Assembly: GCF_001411555.2 (NCBI RefSeq)
Contig: NC_049901.1
Coordinates: 7,698,681 to 7,762,680 of the forward strand
Source: Juglans regia
Lineage: Eukaryota; Streptophyta; Magnoliopsida; Fagales; Juglandaceae
DNA length: 64,000 nucleotides
Direction: 5' to 3'
The notes under the pieces were generated by a model. It had not been told where the DNA came from and made no database searches. It saw only the letters and a program-made list of their open reading frames with translations. This document shows, one piece after another, positions 51,601 through 60,534 of the stretch. Positions within the stretch are counted from its first letter, which is position 1; every line of letters begins with the position of its first letter. A program made the position numbers and the translations under genes.

Positions 51601-53099
51601 ATAGTGAAGTCATGTATGCTACTGCATCTCGCTAGGCTTACTTTTAAAGCAATGGTGGCAGTGTGTTGTATTGAAGATGCCTGAAGCACCTGGGGTACTG
51701 TTGCATAGCTAGCAGGAAGCGAATTCGTTAAAAGTGAAGCGGAGATTGGAGCCACACCAGGAAGCACAATCACTCCGAGGGGTCCCATGTTGCCCAGCGG
51801 GAGGACTCCAGGTGCTGCCAAACCAGCTGAAGCCAAGGACTCTGCAGGTTGATCCCACTTTCTCTTCTTTCTGTAACAAATGTTAGAAGTTATGGTGTTG
51901 CATCCCTTATCTAAACTGGTTAGTGACGGAGCCACAAGGTCAATAACAGTAGCATCACTAAAGTAAAATATGTGAATTTGTACTGGATTGGTGTTATATG
52001 TGTAAGAAGGTGGGGAATCGTTGGATCATCTTTTACTTCATTGTGAGGTGGCAAGGACGTTATGGGTAGAGATCTTTAATAGAACGAGCATTGCTTGGGT
52101 AATACCCAGGAGGGTGGTCGATTTGTTTGCATGTTGGCAAAGATGTAAGGCCTATTCACATATTGAGGATGTAGGGAGGATGATTCCTCCATGTATCATG
52201 TGATTTTTATGGATTGAAAGGAATGGTCAAAGCTTTGAAGATAAGGAGCGTTCTTAGGATGAGCTAAGAAGTTTCTTCTTCCATACTTTATTTCTTTAGG
52301 CCTCACTCTTGTGTACTTAATGGAGCTTGCTTCAATGATTTTCTTGTATCACATTCTATCTCCTTATTTTGTAACTAGGTGTATGCTGTTTGTATACCTC
52401 ATGTGTACTTAGACTATGCCTATTTACTTCTATCAATAAAATGTCATTTTACTTAGAAAAAAACGTGAATTTGTACATACACCTTCATGCTTAAGACACT
52501 GTAAGGCGACAGAGTTCATATGCACCTTTCCTCATCCGAGTTTTCAATCCCAAAACAATTTGAAGAGTATCATGCAAAGCAACATAATTTGCGAGTAATC
52601 ATGTGAATTTTTAACGTTCAATTCAACAACTTACCTTTGCATCTCATGCAAAATTCAATGTGAAAAAAAAGGCACCATTTTAAGGATATGTTCTTCCTCC
52701 CAGGCAACCCTTGACATTAATATTTCACTGAAATCCGACGACAACGAAAACCCCCCAAAACCCTCACTTTGCCCTCGTTGAGAAATTAGATTAAATTAAC
52801 AAAGAAAACCCTAGAAAGTCAACTATCCAAAATCGAAGACAAACAAAGCCAATTTATGAAACAAGAACTCGAATCTTTTACATGGGGATGGGGGCGGGGA
52901 CCAAAACGTAGTGGAAAGAGCTCAAGAACGTTAGAATTGATTAATTTTGAACCCAAAGAGAAGAAAGGACAAGAATTGAAATAACAAAAAATCCGTAAAA
53001 TTAGGGACATTCGTGGGATTAGTCTGCAAAGCGCACAAACCTTTGCCTGGTTTGTGAGGCGTCCTCGGAAGAGATCTTAGAACCACCGTCCTCCGTCAT
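44982..53099 (-). CDS. RIK: RIK-type KH-domain protein
   Basis: Nuclear RNA-binding protein related to maize RIK (RS2-interacting KH protein) and animal KHDC4/BLOM7. Twelve exons (minus): 53041-53099, 51642-51870, 50560-50658, 50414-50448, 50265-50340, 49725-49856, 49558-49635, 48946-49039, 48753-48870, 47942-48485, 45281-45527, 44982-45103; every phase fits, giving 610 aa. Order: MTEDGGSKISSEDASQTRQR, NLS-like KKRKWDQPAE, first KH-like unit (KLTKRQTQEEIQKFTGAVVI), second KH unit (AARIRGPNDQYINHIMNETG ATVSLRG, whose loop is GPND, not GXXG), a Gln/Pro/Gly-rich middle, a tandem VYSAVPPPQQ pair, a run of 11 prolines, and the conserved end LFKLMEYGEEDDDPEE...KPFWAL. Confidence 0.92.
46117..46430. 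mobile_element. MITE-like element, family A (long form), in a RIK intron
   Basis: Starts GATGATTGGGGAACGAGATG and continues with GTTAATAGTAGTGAAATAGT, TTTGTGAATAGTAGTAAAAT, GGTTTGAGTTATGATG, then TTGAAAAAGTTGTAATGATTAG, the same order as the 238-550 copy. A further GTGTTTGGATGTTGAGATG stretch at 46404 may be a second, abutting element. It touches the exon-like block at 46018-46116. Confidence 0.65.
46945..47295. repeat. Two diverged copies of one repeat in a RIK intron
   Basis: Copy 1 (about 46945-47090) and copy 2 (about 47107-47295) share CCCATATTG, AAACT.G.CTTTA.AAGTGATT, GGGGT.TAGCGCA.ATGTGGCTAGC and a following pyrimidine stretch. They look like an old, partly duplicated retroelement terminal sequence. 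Family not identified. Confidence 0.45.
47578..47594 (-). mobile_element. Ultra-short retro-insertion footprint in a RIK intron
   Basis: A 17-bp insert, on the minus strand GACTTATCAAAAAACAA, is flanked by identical 18-bp direct repeats ATATCAGAATCAATAATT (47560-47577 and 47595-47612). A 3' tail ACTTATCAAAAA plus a long target-site duplication indicates a LINE or SINE insertion truncated to its last few bases. Confidence 0.65.
48425..48484 (-). repeat. 30-bp coding tandem duplication in RIK
   Basis: The start of exon 10 carries two 30-bp units encoding VYSAVPPPQQ twice in a row; the units differ only at silent positions (for example CCACCC versus CCTCCT). It lengthens a proline/glutamine stretch without changing frame. 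Confidence 0.75.
51523..51534 (+). mobile_element. Ultra-short retro-insertion footprint in a RIK intron
   Basis: A 12-bp insert TTACTTATCAAT lies between 15-bp near-identical direct repeats, AATATAATTCTAATT (51508-51522) and AATATAATTCCAATT (51535-51549). Same TTACTTATCAA tail as the 47578 footprint. The one mismatch suggests some age. Confidence 0.5.
51984..52464 (+). mobile_element. 5'-truncated LINE remnant with target-site duplication, in RIK intron 1
   Basis: Flanked by identical 12-bp repeats GTGAATTTGTAC (51972-51983 and 52465-52476). The plus-strand reading starts in the reverse-transcriptase zinc-binding domain (HLLLHCEVARTLWVEIFNR, then a Trp-rich continuation), with a 3' end CATTTTACTTAGAAAAAAA. 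It is antisense to RIK and 481 bp long. Open for about 60 codons, then broken. Confidence 0.8.
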
Positions 53100-53131
53100 G
53101 TCGTTATTTGTGGTTTGATGCAGCTTTTTCT

Positions 53132-53162
<31 letters not shown>

Positions 53163-54987
53163 TTTGAGCTTTCGGTTTGATGCAGTTAATTGAGGAAAAT
53201 GGAAGCGACAGGTTACTCCATCGGAGAACTTGAACTGGGAACTCAATTACCGCCGCTTCGACGGTTTCAAGACTTTATCCCATGGTTCCTGCTACTTACT
53301 ATTATCTCTCTCTCTCTTTTAATATTATTTAAATATTTTTTAAAAAAAAAAACGACTATTTAAAAAAAATACACAAACAATATCTTTGTGAGGATTAACT
53401 AGTATTTTTCTTATACTATACGAAATTAATTATTTTGTATTTTCGGATCAAGCTCTGAATTGAAAATATTATTTTATAATATTTATTATAATTCGTATAA
53501 ATACTTTAAATAAGTAATAAATATTATAAATCTCACCCCTTAAAATATTTATCTCTTCTAGATGAACCTTTAAAATTGACAGACATAAACTTGACATGAC
53601 ATTTTTATATATATTTTAAATTCTTAATATTTTCATTTTCATAGTTTTTATTTTAATAAAAGTATACAATTATCTTAGTGTGATTATTATTATTTGAATA
53701 ATTATATTTAACATTCCATACATATGGGTGTAAAAAAAAATCAAAAACCGGTTGAATTAGGTCGGATCAGTTTGTCAGCGGTCTGGTGCAGTACCAGTTC
53801 TTAAAAATCAAAACCAATCCTAAATCGGTGTAGTATCGATTTTCAAAATATTTTCATATTTTAAAAATCGGTTTAAATCAAATAGGACCTATATATATTT
53901 ATAATTTTTATATTATATTATATGTATTATATGCTAAATTGGTAATTGATATAACATGAAATTCTAATATTATTAGGTTAGCTCTACAGCCACTGCTGGG
54001 AGCTCCCGTCCGTGGCTCCTATTAGTACAATTTTTGTGTTTTTTGTTTTTGTTTTTTTTTACATGTATTTTTTAAACATTTTAATTTTTTTTTTCAAATA
54101 AAAAAATAACATCATTAAAAAATATTTACTTAATCACTAATTAAACAAAAAAATTAAAACAAAATCCTACGGGAGCCCTAGCGATGAGAGTAGCTTTACT
54201 CATATTATTATTCAAATCTATTAATCTTATAGTATAAAATTATTATAACATGTGATATAACATGAAACTAATATTATGATTTTTAATATAACATTTGATA
54301 TAACATATAAATTTTAATTTTATAATATAAAATTAATATAACATAAAATTTTAATCTTAAACATAAACATTAATACTAAATTATTAATATAAACTTTTTT
54401 TTTATATGTATATAATAATCAATGATAAATATATTTTTGGCATAATAAATTATAATATTTTTTTTTTTTTTGTAAATATATTTTTACACATTTGAACATA
54501 TATACTTATATAAAAACTTTAGAACTTGTAAAGACTATAATTGAATTCAAGACTCCACTAGTATGTGTTAATTATTATAAAATAATGTGCTTGTATTATA
54601 ATATAAATAGACTAAGAGAAATAACATATACTACATATTGTAAGACTATTAATCTAAATTTCGACATGAGAATTCGGGTATACTCGGACTAGAACCCGAG
54701 TTTCAAACTCGGGCCAGAACCCGGATCAAATTAGCCCGAGTAAGACCCGAGCAAGATACTGGTTTTCCAATTTGAGTGTTTTGATTTTTTTTTATTAACA
54801 TGAAAATAAAGATACGTTAGTAGACTCTTGGTGAAAAAAGTTACAAATTATAAATATTATATGTGTGTATATATATATATATATATAGAAAAGGCAAAAG
54901 AAAAATAGGACTGCATGCATTGATATATAAGCCAAAGTCACTACGTCTCCCCGGTGCTCTAAAGAGACATGCCCTGCCTTTGAGAAA

Positions 54988-56436
54988 TGGGTGGCAATAT
55001 GTGACACAACCTGTCAATTCAACACAAATACGATACAATAAAAATAAGTTTGACTTTAACCTTAACGAATTCGGATCAAAACGGACTGACTCGTTAAGTA
55101 ATTGACCCGTTAAGACACGATTACTTAACGAGTCTAAAAAAATGCAGATTTGTTATCAAAATTGAGTTGTTATCAGGTTCTCCATTTGCAACCTCAAGCA
55201 AGCTGCAGCTGATCACTAAGCTCCATATGTTCTCAATTGAGTTTAAGACTTCTTGAAGTCGGATTCTTTTGATTTGTTAGTGGGAGCTTTGCTGTGTAAA
55301 TCCTCCAATTTCCCAACCCCAACCATTATTCGAAAAAACTAGATCTCATGTTGCACCAAGATATATAATATCACTTGTCATTAATAGAAATTCCTGCAAC
55401 TGAATATGGGTCATTAATATTGGCCCCAAATTTGAGAAAGAAAATTAGGATAACTCATGAAGGGCAGGAACAAAATGACAAATCTGAATGCACTTGAAAA
55501 CTACCTTATATCTTCTTCTCAATGGCTATCCAAAGGCCAAGAGAGCGAGCCCAATTCCTGTAAAATCAAAGAGAAGTTTCCCTCTCTAACAGAGGCAGCC
55601 CATTACTGTTAATTATATATTAAGGATATTGGTCAAAGTAATCTACATTTCACATTTGAGTCCAATACTATCTAGATGTTATCAATACTATTTGTGAGTT
55701 TTAGTTTATAGTAATTCTAAGAATAATAATTCATTGTGTGGTCCACTTCACTTTACTTTAAGATCATATATGACTGTAATTTTTCAATACAGTAATGTTA
55801 TTTGATATAAAACTTCATTGTTTCCTTTTTCTTAATAAAAACATAAAAATAAGTTAAATTGAACGAGTTAACCGAATATGTAATGGAGTTGGAGAACAAC
55901 AAGAGTAAGGAGGACGCTCTACTTCCTTTTTCAAGTTCTAAATTTGTTTAACTCTGTGTTTTTATCATATTTGAGATTGTAATATTATTATGTTTACAAT
56001 GTGTGTTTTATTTATTATATTTGAGATGTAATTTTAATATTATTACAATGTGTGTGGATCATATTTGGTACTGTTAGTATTTTTATTGTTTGAATTATAA
56101 TTTTAGACTTGTAGTTAATTTTTTTTTTAATTTATAAATATTATTTATACAAAATTAATCGAGTTGAATGGGTCACTAATGGGTCTATTCAACCCGTTTA
56201 CGTTAATTAACGTAAACGGGTAGAAATGGATCGTATCGTGTCAATTTATTTTGTATTCACTAACGGGTCATAATGGGTTGTGTCGTGTCAATCCGTTATC
56301 TTAATGGGTCTTGTTATGATTGAGATTTTGATACGAAATCCTTATCAGGTTGTATTTGGGTTGACCTATTAGGTATAATGTACATATTTTAAGACGATAC
56401 GAACACGACTTGTTAATACAATTTGACACCCCTAGT
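54988..56436. mobile_element. Possible non-autonomous inverted-end element, about 1.45 kb
   Basis: The left end GGGTGGCAATATGTGACACA and right end TTTGACACCCC are imperfect inverted repeats (GGGGTGTCAAA). Arms share ACCCGTTAA/TTAACGGGT-like and CGTGTC motifs, for example TTAAGACACGATTACTTAAC near 55110 and GTTTACGTTAATTAACGTAAAC near 56196, which is itself palindromic. No transposase is recognised. No clear target-site duplication was found. Confidence 0.4.
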
Positions 56437-56574
56437 TGGAGGGTCGGGATGCATTAAGCAGTGTGGCCAACAAATATTAGAAGACCATGCGTGCGTGTTC
56501 CATTAATTCTAAATCTTTCACTGGTCCACCATTAAAACAATTAGCTAGCTAGCACGACTAATGCACATATATAT

Positions 56575-56867
56575 ACAACATTAACTTTTGATAGCTGAGA
56601 TGATCATGACGACCCAACTAATTAATTAATGGCATTAAACGAGTATTTGGAGTAGTACTGCCATTACCATAAAAGGATTCATGCATTAATCGGTGATAGT
56701 ACTGGATCATCATTCTTCTAACAACATTAACTTTTGATAGCTGAGATGATCATGCCGACCCTACAAATTAATTAATGGCATTAAACGAGTATTTGGAGTA
56801 GTATTGCAATTACCATAAAAGGATTCATGCATTAATCGGTGATAGTACTGGATCATCATTCTTCTAA
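56575..56867. repeat. 146-bp tandem duplication
   Basis: Unit 1 (56575-56720) and unit 2 (56721-56867) are almost identical, both starting ACAACATTAACTTTTGATAG and ending ATCATTCTTCTAA. The differences cluster around GACGACCCAACT versus GCCGACCCTACA, plus CTGCC versus TTGCA. This is a recent local duplication. Confidence 0.9.
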
Positions 56868-57317
56868 TAGTTATTACTATCATAAATAATCAGAAAAATT
56901 AGACCGACCGAAACTGACAAAATCAAAAATTTCGATTTCAATAATGAATTGGTCCGGTATTAATTATTAAATTTTCAAAACTAGTGTATACCAGTTCAGT
57001 TCTAAAAAATGTACAAAATCGGACCAAATGGGATAAGTTACACCCCTACCCACGCACCACACCTCTTTTATTTATTTATTTTTTTTTCATAACAATTATG
57101 TGATATATGGTTGATAAGTAGAACAATTCAATTAGTTCAATAAAAATAAAATAAAATAAAATAAAATATATAAGATCTGTGATGACGAGTAGCATTCATC
57201 TTATTAGTTTAGTACGTTGATGGTATTGAATAATATTTTATTTTAAAATTTTCACACTGATTAGTCTAAAAATAATCGCATCTAATGATAGATGAAATAT
57301 ATTTTATATAGAGGAGA

Positions 57318-57389
57318 GGGGCATTCCAAGAACTGAACTCAGGACCTCTTGCACCCTAAGCGAGAATCATACCACTAGACCAAATGCCT
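57318..57389 (-). pseudogene. tRNA-Pro (AGG) pseudogene
   Basis: A 72-nt minus-strand match to plant tRNA-Pro: D arm TTTGGTCTAGTGGTATGATT, anticodon loop CTTAGGG with anticodon AGG, T arm GGTCCTGAGTTCAGTT and end AATGCCCC. The fold is damaged: the first acceptor base is A opposite C, the anticodon stem has a C-A mismatch (CAAGA where CGAGA is expected), and the T stem depends on G-T pairs (CTGAG/CTTGG). I therefore call it a pseudogene, probably silent. The surrounding DNA is repeat-rich. Confidence 0.75.
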
Positions 57390-58449
57390 TGAAGTGATTT
57401 TATTGACCAAAACTACATTCTTTGACTACTTCATATTTCAATTTTATTCACTTTTCTATTTTTCAATTTTTAGATAACAAGAAAGAAATTCTATAAAAAT
57501 AAATCCACAAACTTATATGGTTTTGTATGATATATTAGATCTAATTTATAATAAAATTATACTTTTATTATATGTGTTTGCAGCTAAAGCATTTTTCTTT
57601 CTAGATTATCAATTGGTCGAGCTTATATTTTACAATCTTATGTGTCTTTTTGTGATGCAAGCATGATATTAATAAAATTAATTAAACTCTAGCTTCTGAT
57701 CTAGTAAATAAAATTTTAATTAATATATTTGTTGAATTTAACTGTTAAAATGAACTAAAAATAAGTCACGTAGTATTGGTCTTAATAATTGAATCTTAGC
57801 ATATATATGATGCATATTTTTATAGTCCAAATTATATTTTTTTAGCTGGTCTTCTATACATATGCATTTTAATTATTATTTCAAGAATAAAAAGAGTTTT
57901 CTTTTTTCTTTCTATGGATTTTATTCATTACTTGATTTCTACTATTGGGGAGACAGTTGAGAGTCACTGTAGTATGTCACTACCATAGGGGACAAGAGAG
58001 ACGACTTGTTAATACCTCGTTTACAAATGTCTTATCACATCTACTTATTTTATTAATTAAATATAGTTGGGAGAAGTATGATAAGGATGTATTAAATTAT
58101 TAATTAAATATCCATCTACTTCTTTTATTAAAGTGGGGCCAAGTTTTCTAATGACCAATCGTTTTTTTATTATAAGTTGAAATATGACTTGAATTATTAT
58201 TATTATTATTATTAAGTTGTTACAAATTGTTTTAGCACTAGAATAAATATTATTTGATACGACCGACATGGGTCTTGATGAGAATGCAGATTTTAATGAA
58301 AAAAACTGTGTTCCGCGTGTATAAATTAAAAAAAAATATTTCCAAAAATTTGCAATTATAAATTGATTCGAAAGCATTTTGGACCGTTACATTAGTCGTA
58401 CCACATAAATATGATATTTCATTCAAAATTTTAGTTTAAACACAATAGC

Positions 58450-58860
58450 CTATGTTTGGTTAGTGGAGTGATCTTATATCACTTCAGACTGTATCACTAC
58501 TATTTATAAAATATTCACAAATCGTCTTGACATTACTTCAATATCTAAACACGACAGATTATGTTTGGTTAGTGAAGTATTCTAAGATCACCTTAGACTG
58601 TCTCATTTTTATTCATTACGGTTACAAGTCAAAAAATCTAGTCTCTATCAGGAGAAAATCATTACAATTAGGTGTGGTTTAAATAGTAAAATGAGATGAG
58701 ATGATTTTAGATAAAAATTAAAAATTTAATAAAATATTAATAAAATATTATTATTATTTTAAAATTTTAAAAATTAAATTATTTATTATATTTTATATAT
58801 AAATTTAAAATAAAATTATAATAATAAAATAAAATAAAATATTTTCACTATTCAAATAAA
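58450..58860. mobile_element. Run of family-A MITE-like elements
   Basis: Three pieces in series: about 58450-58555 (TATGTTTGGTTAGTGGAGTG ... TAAACACGA), a repeat of the same start at 58560 (TATGTTTGGTTAGTGAAGTA), and about 58670-58860 (GTGTGGTTTAAATAGTAAAA ... TTCAAATAAAAT with the core AAATTATTTATTATATTTTA). Exact borders are uncertain. Confidence 0.5.
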
Positions 58861-59024
58861 ATCTTAATCACCATTAGTATCTCACGTACTAACTCTTCAG
58901 CGGGGGTAAGGAAAGCAGGAAAGGCACGTGTGAATAAAGTCATTTCCAACCTCCTGCGCACAGGAAATAATTATACAAAATGGACTTTTCTGTGCTAAAA
59001 TCATTTTCTTTATCAATCAATTTT

Positions 59025-59199
59025 GAGAAAATATACTTATAACCGTGAATTGCGTAACCGCCGCGTAATCGCTTTGAAAAAAATGAATAAAACATGGGAC
59101 CCACATGAAAAAAATTAATTTTTTAATAGTGGACCCTACTCTTTTTCAAAACGATTACGCGGCGGTTACGCACTTCACGGTTGTATGTAGAATTACTCA
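59025..59199. mobile_element. MITE-like element, family B, with GC-rich hairpin arms
   Basis: Ends GAGAAAATATACTTATAACC and TTGTATGTAGAATTACTC. The arms GCGTAACCGCCGCGTAATCG (59052-59071) and CGATTACGCGGCGGTTACGC are nearly perfect inverted repeats, separated by GGGACCCACATG and TTAATTTTTTAATAGTGGACC. It is the least decayed family-B copy in the window. Confidence 0.8.
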
Positions 59200-59221
59200 T
59201 CAATTTTATAACCGATAGAAC

Positions 59222-59380
59222 GTGTATGAGTTGAAATGATTTTAGATAAATAAAATAAAATATTATTTTTTAATATTATTATTATTTTAAAAAATTAAAT
59301 TATTTATTATATTTTATATAAAAATTAAAAAAATTATTATGATGAGATGAATTGAAATGAATTTTCAATTCAAACCGGAA
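59222..59380. mobile_element. MITE-like element, family A (short form)
   Basis: Family core TTTTAGATAAATAAAATAAA, AAATTATTTATTATATTTTA, then GATGAGATGAATTGAAATG and TTCAATTCAAACCGG. Abuts the preceding family-B element. Confidence 0.55.
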
Positions 59381-59730
59381 CATATTATTTGTATTTTCTC
59401 TCCTATTTCTAAAGTTTATGAGAAATGATATTTACAGTCGTAAGTGTGCAAGCGTCGTATAGTCATTTAAAATTTTTTTTTTAAATAAATAAAAGAAAAT
59501 GATAAAACCATAAAAGGAGAATTTAGGAGTGTATAAAAAATAGTCGTGCTAGCCCGACAAATTCTTTCCACTTCCCTTAAGGCCATTGGACCCTTTTATT
59601 TTATATATATATTTTTATATTTTTAAAAATCTACCACATCATTAAAATATATTTCTTTAATTATTAAGTAAAAAAAAAAAAAACCCTATCTAGACCAACT
59701 GTCGGGACAAACACTCAGTCGGTTTAAGGT

Positions 59731-59907
59731 GAGTTTGGTTGTCAAACTCATCTCAACTCATTATTATAATTTTTTCAAATTTCAATACAAAATATAATAA
59801 ACAATTCAACTTTTTCAAATCTTAAAATAATAATAATATTAAAAAATAATATTCTAACAATATTTTATCATCTCAACTCAACTCAACTCATTTCAACATC
59901 CAAACAC
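59731..59907. mobile_element. MITE-like element, family A (short form, well preserved)
   Basis: GAGTTTGGTTGTCAAACTCA at the left, core TATAATAAACAATTCAACTT and AAAAATAATATTCTAACAAT, right end CAACATCCAAACACAATC. Very similar in its core to the copies at 5631 and 37285. Confidence 0.7.
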
Positions 59908-60013
59908 AATCTTAATGTCTTCCATAAAAAATTTCTATCGAATTATGTTTTTATTTTATTTTATTTACTTAATAGTTAAGATAAATTGATTTTAATAAAT
60001 TTGTGATTATTTA

Positions 60014-60170
60014 AAAAAAATATTTACAATAGTGTAATATATAAATATTGTATAATTTTTTTAAAAAAAATAATAAATATAATACTTGTGTAAAAAAAGT
60101 TAATTTTTTAATAACAAATTACGTATTTTTAAAAAAAAAATTACAGAACGACTCCACGATCGTAAATAGA
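60014..60170. mobile_element. MITE-like element, family B (diverged)
   Basis: TATTTACAATAGTGTAATAT, AAATAATAAATATAATACTT, GTTAATTTTTTAATAACAAA, then CAGAACGACTCCACGATCGT. Recognised by order of motifs; ends decayed. Confidence 0.5.
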
Positions 60171-60534
60171 CTTGGCTTCCTCGGCCTACTTACCAGCATC
60201 TCTTAATAAATACATTTGTCGAAGTGCACAGAACGTTGTACTGAAATGATCCCATAAATCCGTACATGCGTTCCTGTAAGTTGAATGCAGCTGAAACGGC
60301 TTACTCCTTTTGGATCTGCCATCTCGCATCAACTGTCCGACTCCAAAACTGGACTCGCCTCCACATGTACTAACACCGCGTCGTCATTTTGCCTGCCTGA
60401 CACTTTGCCATTAACGAAACTTTTACCTCTCTTATCTCTTTTCTTGCGATCTCTCCTGATTTCAAAGAAAGTTGCCGGATCTTTTTTGCCTTTGATATCT
60501 TTTTTCCCTTTCGGGTTCCAAAGGCATCGTGACT

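Larger units (their letters stand above)
53100..60534. other. Intergenic repeat field between RIK and the CLD1-like gene
   Basis: About 7.4 kb of mostly AT-rich DNA. It holds remnants with GGGTGTAA-type ends (53727-53900 and 56900-57050), a larger inverted-end relic (54988-56436), a 146-bp tandem duplication, a tRNA-Pro pseudogene and a dense MITE series from 58450 to 60170. No protein-coding gene is supported. Confidence 0.6.
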
